DNA of 64,000 nt. It comes from Hoeflea marina. Its GTDB lineage: Bacteria > Pseudomonadota > Alphaproteobacteria > Rhizobiales > Rhizobiaceae. Shown one piece after another: positions 8,061 to 16,007 of this stretch. A program made the position numbers and the translations under genes. Location: the NCBI RefSeq assembly GCF_003182275.1, contig NZ_QGTR01000006.1, positions 286,854 through 350,853 of the forward strand, written 5' to 3'. Each line of letters opens with the position of its first letter. Within the stretch, counting starts at the first letter, position 1. Under the pieces are notes generated by a model that was given only the letters and a program-made list of their open reading frames with translations, did not search any database and was not told the origin of the DNA.

Positions 8061-9005
8061 TCAGGCTGGCGCGCCCGAAAGGGCCTGGCGCTGGTACTTC
8101 GCGCCGAGAAATGGACGTTCGTCGCCCAGGTTCTCGATCAGGAAATCCACGTAGGACCTCACCCGGGAGGAGACGAAGCGATGGCTGAAGAAGATCGCGT
8201 AGATTCCCTGGATGTCATTGGGATGGAACTCCTCGAGAAGGGCCACGAGCCGGCCCTCGACGATGTCGTTTCCAACCTGGAACCAGGCGAGGCGGGCGAT
8301 GCCCACTGCCGACAGCGCCAGATGCCGGATGGTCTCGCCGTTGTTGGCGGAGTATTTGCCGCCCGAGGCGATCGATTGCACGGCGCCGTTGATCAGGAAG
8401 GGCCACTCGTTGAGGGCGCCGTTCATGTTGAACTGCAGGCAGTCGTGGCTGACGAGATCGTGCGGTGTCCGGGGCATGCCCTTGCGGGCGATGTAGTCGG
8501 GACTGGCGACCAGGACACGTCGGCTGTTGCACAGCTTGCGCGCAATCAGCGAGGAATCCTGCAGCTTTCCGACTCGGATGGCGATGTCGATGCGCTGGTC
8601 GACCATGTCGACGACATCGTCGGCGAGGCTGAGATCGATGTCGACGTCCGGAAAGCAGCTGTTGAACTTCGGGACCAGCGGCTGGATGTGGCGGACGCCG
8701 ATGGGAACCGAGCTGGTGATCCTCAACCGCCCGCTCGGAACCGACTTCAGGTCCTTGATCTGTCGTTCGGTCTCCTCCAGGTCAGACAGGATCCGCACGC
8801 AGCAGTCGAGATAGGTCTCGCCTTCAAAGGTCAGCGTCAGCGTCTTGGTGGAGCGGTCGAACAGGGCAATGCCGAGAGTCTCCTCCAGGCGGTTGATCAT
8901 CTTGCTGACCGCCGAGGGCGTCAGGTTGATCTGCCTGGCGGCGGCCGAAAACGAGCGCGTGCGCGCGACGATGACGAAAACTTCCAGTTTGTCGGTCTTG
9001 TCCAT
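8061..9005 (-). CDS. LysR-family transcriptional regulator
   Basis: This 314-residue protein opens with the LysR winged helix-turn-helix (SFSAAARQINLTPSAVSKMI at about 18-37, then RLEETLGIALFDR), followed by the effector-binding domain with IDIAIRVG near 150. This architecture binds DNA as a tetramer and responds to a small ligand. It is divergent from the cyclase-family gene across 86 bases, the classic arrangement for a LysR controlling its neighbour. GGAG lies six bases before the ATG at 9005. Confidence 0.92.
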   Translation of the reverse strand: MDKTDKLEVFVIVARTRSFSAAARQINLTPSAVSKMINRLEETLGIALFDRSTKTLTLTFEGETYLDCCVRILSDLEETERQIKDLKSVPSGRLRITSSVPIGVRHIQPLVPKFNSCFPDVDIDLSLADDVVDMVDQRIDIAIRVGKLQDSSLIARKLCNSRRVLVASPDYIARKGMPRTPHDLVSHDCLQFNMNGALNEWPFLINGAVQSIASGGKYSANNGETIRHLALSAVGIARLAWFQVGNDIVEGRLVALLEEFHPNDIQGIYAIFFSHRFVSSRVRSYVDFLIENLGDERPFLGAKYQRQALSGAPA

Positions 9006-9091
9006 TCAGGCTCCGGCCTCCGTCCTTCCCGGAACACTAGGCCCGGCAATATTCCGATGCAACTCAAGAAACCCAAGGATAATCAAGCGCC

Positions 9092-9763
9092 ATGACCCAG
9101 TACATCGATCTCTCCGTGGCCATCCGCCCGCATTTCCGCTGGGGCATGGAACGCGGCCTGGCCAAGGACTACGAAAAGGGCGACGCCTTCCAGACGACCT
9201 GGATCAAGCTCATCGTCCATGGCTACACCCATATCGATTCCCCGCGCCACATGGTCCGCGACGGCCTGACGTCGAGCGACGTGCCGCTTTCGACAACCAT
9301 CGGCGAGGCGTCGGTGATCGACCTGTCCGACATCGCGCCGAACGAGGAAATCACCGCCGCGCGGCTGGCCGCGCGCGGCGGCCATGTGCGCCCCGGCGAC
9401 ATCGTGCTGATCAAGACCTGCTGGGACCTCAAGCGCGATCTCGACACCGCCGAATTCTGGACCGACGCGCCCTATCTGTCGCGGGACGCCTGCGAATGGC
9501 TGCTGTCGACCGGACTGAAGGCGCTGGCGCCGGATTTTCCGCAGGACTACCCCATCCGGCAGCTGCTGACCGGCGAGGTGGCGCCCATGGAGGAGTTTGT
9601 CTCCCATGACGTGCTGCTCCGCAACGGCGTGATCCTGATCGAATATGTCGGGAATTTCGCAGCCCTGAAAAATCCCAGGACCTTCATCTACGCGCTGCCG
9701 CTCAGGCTGCCCGACTCCGACGGATCCCCGGCGCGCGTCATCGCCGTGGAAGAGGACGGCTGA
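9092..9763 (+). CDS. Cyclase-family metal-dependent hydrolase (kynurenine formamidase-like)
   Basis: The 223-residue protein carries HGYTHIDSPRH at about 45-55, the HxxTHxDxPxH metal-binding signature of the cyclase family (Pfam Cyclase), which includes kynurenine formamidases and isatin hydrolases. A second conserved element is GDIVLIKTCWD near 105. These enzymes hydrolyse amide or lactam bonds with two bound metal ions such as Mn or Zn. Control by the divergent LysR gene is likely. The substrate is unknown; kynurenine pathway partners are not visible nearby. Confidence 0.85.
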   Translation: MTQYIDLSVAIRPHFRWGMERGLAKDYEKGDAFQTTWIKLIVHGYTHIDSPRHMVRDGLTSSDVPLSTTIGEASVIDLSDIAPNEEITAARLAARGGHVRPGDIVLIKTCWDLKRDLDTAEFWTDAPYLSRDACEWLLSTGLKALAPDFPQDYPIRQLLTGEVAPMEEFVSHDVLLRNGVILIEYVGNFAALKNPRTFIYALPLRLPDSDGSPARVIAVEEDG

Positions 9764-9792
9764 CGCGCGGCCGCACCGACGCGCTCCGCCGC

Positions 9793-10389
9793 TCAGCGGC
9801 CTTGCGGCAGTTCGGCCTCCGTGCAGATGCACAGGATCTCCGCGTCGGTGTCACTGGTGCTGAGATAGGCATGGCCCATGGTGCTGTCGAGATAGACGCC
9901 TTCGCCGCGGGCAAGCGCGATGGGAGCGTAGAACTCGCTGTGCACCTCCACCGCGCCCTCGAGCACATAGAGGAACTCCTCGCCGCCGTGGCGGAAGAGC
10001 GGGCCGAACTGCTGCATCGAGCGGGCCTTCAGCCGCGCCCGGATCGGCACCATTCGCTTGTTCTTGAGCTCCGAGCACAGATACAGATAGTCGTAGTTCG
10101 CGGTGTCGATGAGCACGCCTTCATCGCGGCGTGCCGGGGAGAAGCGGCCGTTGGGCGCGGTCGAGCCGCCCGCCGTCTCGTCGCTCTCGGACACGAGCTG
10201 GCTGATGGAGACATTGAGCCCCTCGCAGAGCTTGAGAATCAGGTCCAGCGTCGGCGACAGGGCCCCGTTCTCGATCTTGGATATGGTCGAGGCGGACACG
10301 TGCGACAGCGCGGCAAGTTCCATCAGCGTGAGCGTGCGCGCCTTCCTGAGGGTCTTCAGCCGTATTCCGAGTTGGCTCTTGATCGACAT
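9793..10389 (-). CDS. XRE-family regulator with C-terminal cupin domain
   Basis: The 198-residue protein has an N-terminal helix-turn-helix at about residues 8-62 (MELAALSHVSASTISKIENG) and a C-terminal cupin domain at about 115-190 (RHGGEEFLYVLEG). This HipB/PuuR-like architecture usually senses an amine, amino acid or related metabolite and represses adjacent catabolic genes. It is divergent from the D-amino-acid dehydrogenase operon, with a cluster of TTTTCC half-sites in between. It converges with the cyclase gene. Confidence 0.9.
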   Translation of the reverse strand: MSIKSQLGIRLKTLRKARTLTLMELAALSHVSASTISKIENGALSPTLDLILKLCEGLNVSISQLVSESDETAGGSTAPNGRFSPARRDEGVLIDTANYDYLYLCSELKNKRMVPIRARLKARSMQQFGPLFRHGGEEFLYVLEGAVEVHSEFYAPIALARGEGVYLDSTMGHAYLSTSDTDAEILCICTEAELPQGR

Positions 10390-10465
10390 GGTTGCGGCGC
10401 TCCGGACATGATCTGCACAGGATGAATTACACGATAAAGCTCCCCCAGATACAGATGAAAAGAAA

Positions 10466-10511
10466 AATTTTCCGATAGGAAAATTATATGTTGATATTGG
10501 AAATATTTTCC
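10466..10511. promoter_or_regulatory. Clustered TTTTCC inverted repeats, candidate operators of the XRE-cupin regulator
   Basis: Two palindromes lie in the AT-rich gap between the divergent regulator and dehydrogenase genes. The first (10466-10485) has perfect 8-base arms AATTTTCC and GGAAAATT around GATA. The second (10499-10511) has GGAAA and TTTCC around TAT. Together they give four copies of a TTTTCC-like half-site within 46 bases. Their position favours control of the dehydrogenase/TRAP operon, and possibly of the regulator itself. Confidence 0.6.
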
Positions 10512-10568
10512 CTACGATCTGGAGGCGCTGAAGTCAAAGGCCGGCGCGAAATCGGAGAGGAACCCTGC

Positions 10569-11717
10569 ATGCCCAATCCCGCTCACGGCCAGAGCTTCGA
10601 CATCGTCGTCATCGGCGCAGGCATCGCCGGCGCCTCGGCGGCGGCCGAACTGGCCTCGGGCGCCCGGGTGGCGCTGATCGAGATGGAACAGCAGCCGGGC
10701 TACCACACCACCGGCCGGTCCGCCGCCGTCTTCGCCCCCAGCTACGGCCCGCCGGCGATCCGCGCGCTCACCCGCGCCTCGCGCGCCTTCTTCGAGAATC
10801 CGCCAGCCGGCTTTGCCGGCGCGCCGCTGTTCTCGCCGCGCGGCATCCTGATGATCGCGCGCCGCGACCAGCTTGGCGCGCTGGACGCGCTGATCGAGGC
10901 CGTCTCCGCCGATTCCGGCACCCGGCGCGTCGAGGGCGATGTGCTCGACAGCATCCAGCCGCTGCTGCGCCCGGGCTACGCCGCCGCCGGAATGCACGAT
11001 GCCGGCGGCCAGGACATCGACGTCAACGCCCTGCACCAGGGCTATCTCCGCAGCTTCCGGGCGGCCGGCGGCACGGTCATCACCAGCGCCGCGGTCACGG
11101 GCCTCGGCCGCACCGGCGAGGGCTGGGAGATCGAGACCAGGCAGGGAGCGCTGAACGCGGCCGTGATCATCAATGCCGCCGGGGCCTGGGCGGACGAAAT
11201 CGGCACTCTTGCCGGCGCCGGACGGATCGGACTGACGCCAAAGCGGCGCACCGCCATGGTGGTGGCCGAACCCGCCGGCACCGACTGCGCGCATCTGCCG
11301 ATCACCATCGACGTCGAGGAGGAATTCTACCTCAAGCCGGACGCCGGGCGGCTCCTGATTTCGCCGGCCGACGAGACGCCCTCCGAGCCCTGCGACGCCC
11401 AGCCGGAGGAGCTCGATGTCGCCATCGGCGTTGACCGGATCATCACTGCCTTCGCGCTCGACATCCGCCGCATCGACAACAAATGGGCGGGACTGCGCAG
11501 CTTCGTGGCCGACGGCTCGCCGGTGATCGGCTATTCCGGCTTGGTGCCGGGCTTCTACTGGCTGGCGGGGCAGGGCGGCTACGGCATCCAGAGCGCGCCG
11601 GCCATTTCGCAGTTCGTCGCCGCCCAGGTGCTCGGCCGCGCCCTGCCGGATTTCCTCCACGACCATGGATTCGATCCGGCCAGCACCGCGCCGGTCCGGC
11701 CGGGAGTGGCTGCATGA
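10569..11717 (+). CDS. FAD-dependent D-amino-acid dehydrogenase, DauA (D-arginine dehydrogenase)-like
   Basis: The 382-residue flavoprotein has the Rossmann motif GAGIAGASAA at 16-25. It matches the remembered sequence of Pseudomonas DauA over its whole length: QPGYHTTGRSAA, SRAFFENPPAGF, DIDVNALHQGYLR, FYLKPDAG, WAGLRSFVADG and GGYGIQ. Such enzymes oxidise D-amino acids to imino acids. Of the active-site residues known in DauA, Tyr53 is kept (Y59), but His48 is Val54 and Glu87, which contacts the D-Arg side chain, is Ile93. The substrate is therefore probably not D-arginine. I chose the ATG at 10569 because GGAGAGG precedes it and the FAD motif then starts at the usual distance. It overlaps dctM by ATGA. 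Confidence 0.85.
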   Translation: MPNPAHGQSFDIVVIGAGIAGASAAAELASGARVALIEMEQQPGYHTTGRSAAVFAPSYGPPAIRALTRASRAFFENPPAGFAGAPLFSPRGILMIARRDQLGALDALIEAVSADSGTRRVEGDVLDSIQPLLRPGYAAAGMHDAGGQDIDVNALHQGYLRSFRAAGGTVITSAAVTGLGRTGEGWEIETRQGALNAAVIINAAGAWADEIGTLAGAGRIGLTPKRRTAMVVAEPAGTDCAHLPITIDVEEEFYLKPDAGRLLISPADETPSEPCDAQPEELDVAIGVDRIITAFALDIRRIDNKWAGLRSFVADGSPVIGYSGLVPGFYWLAGQGGYGIQSAPAISQFVAAQVLGRALPDFLHDHGFDPASTAPVRPGVAA

Positions 11718-12997
11718 TCTGGCTCGTCCCCCTTGCTGCCGCCGCCTTCCTCGGCTCCGGCCTGGCGCTCGCCTATGTCATCGGCGGCGCGGCGGTGCTG
11801 ACGTTCGTGGCCAGCGACAACACCCGCTACCTTGCCGTGCTGCCGCAGAAGGTGTTCTCGCAGATCAGCGTCTTTTCGCTGCTGGCCATGCCGCTGTTCA
11901 TCCTGGCGGGAGAGCTGATGAACCGCGGCGGCGTGACCAAATCGCTCATCGACCTGTCGATGTCGCTCGTCGGCCGGCTGCGCGGCGGCCTGGGCCACGT
12001 CAACATCATGACCAGCGTCTTCTTCGCCGGCATCTCCGGCTCGGCCATCGCCGATGCGGCCGCCCTCTCCAACACGCTGGTGCCGGCGATGAAGGAACGC
12101 GGCTACACCGACGCCTATGCCGGGGCCATTACCGCCGCCTCGTCGATCATCGGACCGATCGTGCCGCCGTCCATCATCCTCATCTTCTACGGTTCGCTGA
12201 TGCAGACCTCGGTGGCGGCGCTGTTCGTGGCCGGCATCCTGCCCGGTCTGCTGCTGGCCCTCGCGCTGTTCGGCATGAATGCGTGGTATGCCTGGAAGGA
12301 AGACCATCCGCGGGTCGAGAAGGCTGACGCGCCCCGGATCCTGCCGTCCATCGGCGCGGCACTGCCGGCGCTGTCGCTGCCGCTGATCATCGTCGGCGGA
12401 ATCATCTTCGGCTGGATGACGCCCACCGAGGCCGCCGCCGTCGCCGTCTTCGCCGCCTGCCTCGCCGCCTTCTTCTACACCGGGCTCAGCTGGTCGGACA
12501 TCTCCGAGAGCCTGAGCCGGACCGCGGTGCTGACCGGTTCGATCTTCATGATCCTGTGCGCGGTCGCGGCCTTCGGCCATCTTGCAGCGCTGGAGCGGAT
12601 CCCGCAGGCGGTGGCCGCCATCGTCGAGCGCATGGGGCTTGGTCCGATCGGCTTCATGGTGGCCATGAACGTGATCTTCATCCTGGCCGGCATGGTGCTC
12701 GACATCACCGTCGCGCTGGCGCTGCTGGTGCCGCTGCTGGCGCCGGTGGCGCTCGCCAACGGCGCCGACCCCGTGCATCTCGGCATCGTCATCTGTTTCA
12801 ACCTGTCCATCGGGCTGGTCTCGCCGCCGCTCGGGGGCTGCCTGCTGATCGTCTCGTCGGTCACCGGCGTGCGCTACTGGGATCTGGCGCGGAAGGTCAT
12901 TCCCTTCGTCATCGCCGAGATCGCGGTGCTGGCCGTTCTCGTGGCATTCCCCGAGATCAGCATCTGGTTACCCCGTGCCATGGGTCTATGGCACTAG
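11714..12997 (+). CDS. dctM: TRAP transporter large permease DctM
   Basis: This 427-residue membrane protein has about twelve hydrophobic segments and the DctM signature FAGISGSAIADAAALSNTLVPAM near 100, then IGPIVPPSIILIFYG near 145. It is the ion-coupled channel of a tripartite ATP-independent periplasmic transporter. It starts inside the stop of the dehydrogenase gene (ATGA) and precedes the binding protein and small permease. This M-P-Q order differs from the common P-Q-M order. Confidence 0.93.
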   Translation: MIWLVPLAAAAFLGSGLALAYVIGGAAVLTFVASDNTRYLAVLPQKVFSQISVFSLLAMPLFILAGELMNRGGVTKSLIDLSMSLVGRLRGGLGHVNIMTSVFFAGISGSAIADAAALSNTLVPAMKERGYTDAYAGAITAASSIIGPIVPPSIILIFYGSLMQTSVAALFVAGILPGLLLALALFGMNAWYAWKEDHPRVEKADAPRILPSIGAALPALSLPLIIVGGIIFGWMTPTEAAAVAVFAACLAAFFYTGLSWSDISESLSRTAVLTGSIFMILCAVAAFGHLAALERIPQAVAAIVERMGLGPIGFMVAMNVIFILAGMVLDITVALALLVPLLAPVALANGADPVHLGIVICFNLSIGLVSPPLGGCLLIVSSVTGVRYWDLARKVIPFVIAEIAVLAVLVAFPEISIWLPRAMGLWH

Positions 12998-13025
12998 ACG
13001 TCACAACAAGAGAAGAGGGAAGAAC

Positions 13026-14006
13026 ATGAAGTTTTCAAAATGCCTCGCGGCGCCGCTGACGGCGATCGCCCTCGTGCTGGCCGCCCCGGCCCTGGCCGCG
13101 CCCATCAAGATCGCGCTGGACACACCGGCCGACCTGCAGCAGTCGGGCACCTATGTCTGGGCCCACACCTTCGCCGAGTATCTCAAGCAGCACGGAATGG
13201 AAGCGGAGGAGTACGAACGCAACGCGCTGGGAGAGGAAGCCGAGCGGCTCGACCAGGTCAGCCAGGGCCTGCTCGAGGTCTCGATGTCGGACGCCAAGTC
13301 GGCCGGCACGCTCGACGGCACCATCATGGGCACGATGATGCCCTATTTCTTCGCCGACATTCCCGAACTCGACAAGGCGCTGGGCGAGGGCGGCATGCTC
13401 GCCCGCATCAACGAGGGCACGATCCCCAAGGGCGTCCGGGTGATGGACGCGGTCTATCTCGGCCTGCCCTCCGGCATCCACACCACCAGCAAGCCGGTCG
13501 CGACGCTCGCCGACATGGCCGACCTGCGCATGCGCGCGCTCGACGAGGTGCAGATCCAGACCTTCGAGGCCTGGGGGTCCAAGGGCACGATCGTCTCCTG
13601 GTCGGAAGTGCCCAACGCGCTGCAGACCGGTGTGGCCGACGGCTACATCAATCCGCCCTCCATCCCGCTGGTCTTCGGCCACACCGGCTTCATCCGCCAT
13701 TTCACCGATGCCAAGATGAGCGCCTCGGTGCGCGTCGCGCTGGTGTCCGAGGACTGGTACCAGGGTCTTTCCGACGAGGAGCGCAAGACCGTCGACGAGG
13801 CCGCCGCGGAAGCCCACAAGGCCAACCGGGCCTGGCTCAATTCCCAGACCACGATTCTCGATGACCTCAAGGCCGCCGGCATCGAGGTGATCGAGCTCAG
13901 CGAGGAGGAGCGCGCCAAGTTCCGCGAAGCCTCGCAGCCGCTCTACAAGCAGGTCGTCATGCCCGAGGGCGCGCTCGAGGCATGGTCCAAGGCAATCGGG
14001 AAATAA
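13026..14006 (+). CDS. dctP: TRAP transporter substrate-binding protein DctP
   Basis: The 326-residue periplasmic protein starts with a signal peptide (MKFSKCLAAPLTAIALVLAAPALA) after a GAGGGA ribosome-binding site. The mature part has the DctP fold with QVSQGLLEVSMSD near 75, DLRMRALDEVQIQTFEAWG near 170 and the helix-rich C terminus. The usual ligand-binding Arg in the DLRMR motif, which holds substrate carboxylates, is present. It would capture the operon's substrate, probably an amino acid, acylated amino acid or small peptide given the hydrolases downstream. Confidence 0.92.
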   Translation: MKFSKCLAAPLTAIALVLAAPALAAPIKIALDTPADLQQSGTYVWAHTFAEYLKQHGMEAEEYERNALGEEAERLDQVSQGLLEVSMSDAKSAGTLDGTIMGTMMPYFFADIPELDKALGEGGMLARINEGTIPKGVRVMDAVYLGLPSGIHTTSKPVATLADMADLRMRALDEVQIQTFEAWGSKGTIVSWSEVPNALQTGVADGYINPPSIPLVFGHTGFIRHFTDAKMSASVRVALVSEDWYQGLSDEERKTVDEAAAEAHKANRAWLNSQTTILDDLKAAGIEVIELSEEERAKFREASQPLYKQVVMPEGALEAWSKAIGK

Positions 14007-14010
14007 CGTC

Positions 14011-14544
14011 ATGCGGGCGATCGCCAATCTCATGGACGCGCTGTCGGCGCTGCTCAACCGGGTGGCCCTCGCGGTGGCAGTCGCCGCGGTGGCGGTGATG
14101 CTCGGCGCGGCCGGCTGGCAGGTGATCGCCCGCTATCTCCTCTCCCAGCCTCCGGCCTGGACGGAGGAGCTGGCGCGCTTCTCCATGGTCTGGGGCGGAC
14201 TGATGGGCGCCTCCTGCGCCTTCCGCACCAAGGTGGACCCGACGCTGTTTCCGGAGGCGCTGGTCATGACCGGCAACCGCGGCCGTCTGCTGCTGGTGGT
14301 CCGCAGCCTGGGCGTGCTCGCCTTCGTGCTGCCCACGCTCTGGTTCTGCGTCTTCGGCCCGGGCGCCAATCCAGCCCGGGGCTACATCGCCCGGCTGGCG
14401 GGCAGGCAGGCCGAGACGATGGATCTGCCGATGATGGTCTTCGGCATCGCGATCCCGATCGCCTTCGCGGTCATCCTCGTCCATGTGCTGGCCGAACTGG
14501 CGCGCGGTTTCGCGCCGGCGGCAGGCGGGGAGAGCCGGCGATGA
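14011..14544 (+). CDS. dctQ: TRAP transporter small permease DctQ
   Basis: A 177-residue protein with four membrane segments. WQVIARYLLSQPPAWTEELARFSMVWGGLMG at about 38-68 contains the conserved DctQ sequence (read as two parts, WQVIARYLL and WTEELARFSMVW). It partners DctM. It begins four bases after dctP and overlaps the next gene by ATGA, so the operon is translationally coupled. Confidence 0.9.
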   Translation: MRAIANLMDALSALLNRVALAVAVAAVAVMLGAAGWQVIARYLLSQPPAWTEELARFSMVWGGLMGASCAFRTKVDPTLFPEALVMTGNRGRLLLVVRSLGVLAFVLPTLWFCVFGPGANPARGYIARLAGRQAETMDLPMMVFGIAIPIAFAVILVHVLAELARGFAPAAGGESRR

Positions 14545-16007
14545 AGATGTTCATGGCCGCGATGGCCACGGAAACCAACTCGTTTGCGCCCATTCCCACC
14601 GGCTGGAGCTCTTTCCGGGAAGGGCTCTACACCAAGGAGGCTTCGCGCCATCCGCCCAGTTCCTTCGCCATTCCGCTGGTGGTCTGGCGCGAGCGCGCCG
14701 AGGCGGAGGGCTGGGAGGTGGTCGAGGGTCTCGCCACCTACGCGCAGCCGGCGGGACCGACGATCCGGCAGGTCTACGAGAGCATGCGCGACGACATCCT
14801 TGCCGATCTCGAATCCGCGATGCCGGTGGATGTGGTGCTGCTGTCGATGCACGGCGCGATGATCGCCGAGGGCTACGACGACTGCGAAGGCGACCTGATG
14901 CAGAGGGCGCGGGGGATCGTCGGCGCCGATGCGGTGATCGGCCTCGAGATCGATCCGCACTGCCACCTGACCGAAGCAATGCTGGAGGCGGCCGACATCA
15001 TCGTCTGCTTCAAGGAATATCCGCATGTGGACATCGGCGAGCGCGCCGAGGAGGTGTTCTCGCTCTGCGCGGCGACCGTGGCCGGGTCGATCAGGCCGGT
15101 GATGCGCGACCACGATTGCCGCATGATGGCCATGTACCACACGCCGTTCGAGCCGATGCGAACCTATGTCGACGCCATGACGGCGATGGAGGGGCAGGGC
15201 GGAATCCTGTCGGTGTCGCTGGCACACGGCTTTCCGTGGGGCGACAGTCCGCGCTGCGGCACCCGCACACTGGTGATTGCCGATGGCGATGCCGACGTGG
15301 CTGCCGCTGCTGCCCGCGAACTCGGCGACAGGCTCTGGGGCCTGCGCGAGCGCCTGCGCATCCGCTATCCCGACATCGAAACCGGCCTCGACCGGGCCAT
15401 GGCTGCCGACGCCGGGCCGGTGGTGCTGGCCGATTTTGCCGACAATGCCGGCGGCGGCGCGCCGTCGGATTCGACCTTCGTGCTCCGCGCGGTGCTCGAC
15501 CGCGGGCTCAAGGACGTGGCGATGAGCCTGTTCTGGGATCCGGTGCTCACCCGCATGTGCATCGATGCCGGCGTCGGCGCGGTGATGCGGATCCGCCTCG
15601 GCGGCAAGATCGGACCGATGTCCGGCGATCCGGTCGATCTCGATGTGACGGTCCGCGGCATCCGGCTCGACGCCACCCAGCTCTTCGGCAAGGGACTTCA
15701 GCGCCTTGGCGACAGCGTGTGGCTGGAGGCCGACGGCGTGCATCTGGTCATCAACTCGGTGCGCAGCCAGACGTTTCATCCGCAGGTCTTCACCGATCTC
15801 GGCATCGATCTCGCCGCCATGAAGGTGATCGTGGTCAAGTCGTCGCAGCATTTCCATGCAGCCTTCGCGCCGATCGCCTCGGAGGTGATTCATCTCGCCA
15901 CCCCCGGCGCCATAACCCCGGATTTCACCATCATCCCCTTCACGCGGCGCGATGATGATTACTGGCCCAAGACCGAAAATCCGACGTCCGAAAAGGTACG
16001 ACCATGA
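14541..16007 (+). CDS. M81-family metallopeptidase (MlrC/microcystinase C-like)
   Basis: The 488-residue protein has the M81 N-terminal domain with ATETNSFAP at 9-17 and the MlrC_C domain after about residue 300 (LADFADNAGGGAPSDSTF). Candidate zinc ligands are H104 in LSMHGAM, D138 and H140 in EIDPHCH, and H162 in KEYPHVDIGER. The family includes MlrC, which breaks linearised microcystin and its tetrapeptide, peptides rich in D and non-standard residues. Here it follows a TRAP transporter and precedes a deacylase. A peptidase or amidase for D-residue-containing substrates is a reasonable inference. It overlaps its neighbours on both sides by ATGA. Confidence 0.88.
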   Translation: MKMFMAAMATETNSFAPIPTGWSSFREGLYTKEASRHPPSSFAIPLVVWRERAEAEGWEVVEGLATYAQPAGPTIRQVYESMRDDILADLESAMPVDVVLLSMHGAMIAEGYDDCEGDLMQRARGIVGADAVIGLEIDPHCHLTEAMLEAADIIVCFKEYPHVDIGERAEEVFSLCAATVAGSIRPVMRDHDCRMMAMYHTPFEPMRTYVDAMTAMEGQGGILSVSLAHGFPWGDSPRCGTRTLVIADGDADVAAAAARELGDRLWGLRERLRIRYPDIETGLDRAMAADAGPVVLADFADNAGGGAPSDSTFVLRAVLDRGLKDVAMSLFWDPVLTRMCIDAGVGAVMRIRLGGKIGPMSGDPVDLDVTVRGIRLDATQLFGKGLQRLGDSVWLEADGVHLVINSVRSQTFHPQVFTDLGIDLAAMKVIVVKSSQHFHAAFAPIASEVIHLATPGAITPDFTIIPFTRRDDDYWPKTENPTSEKVRP

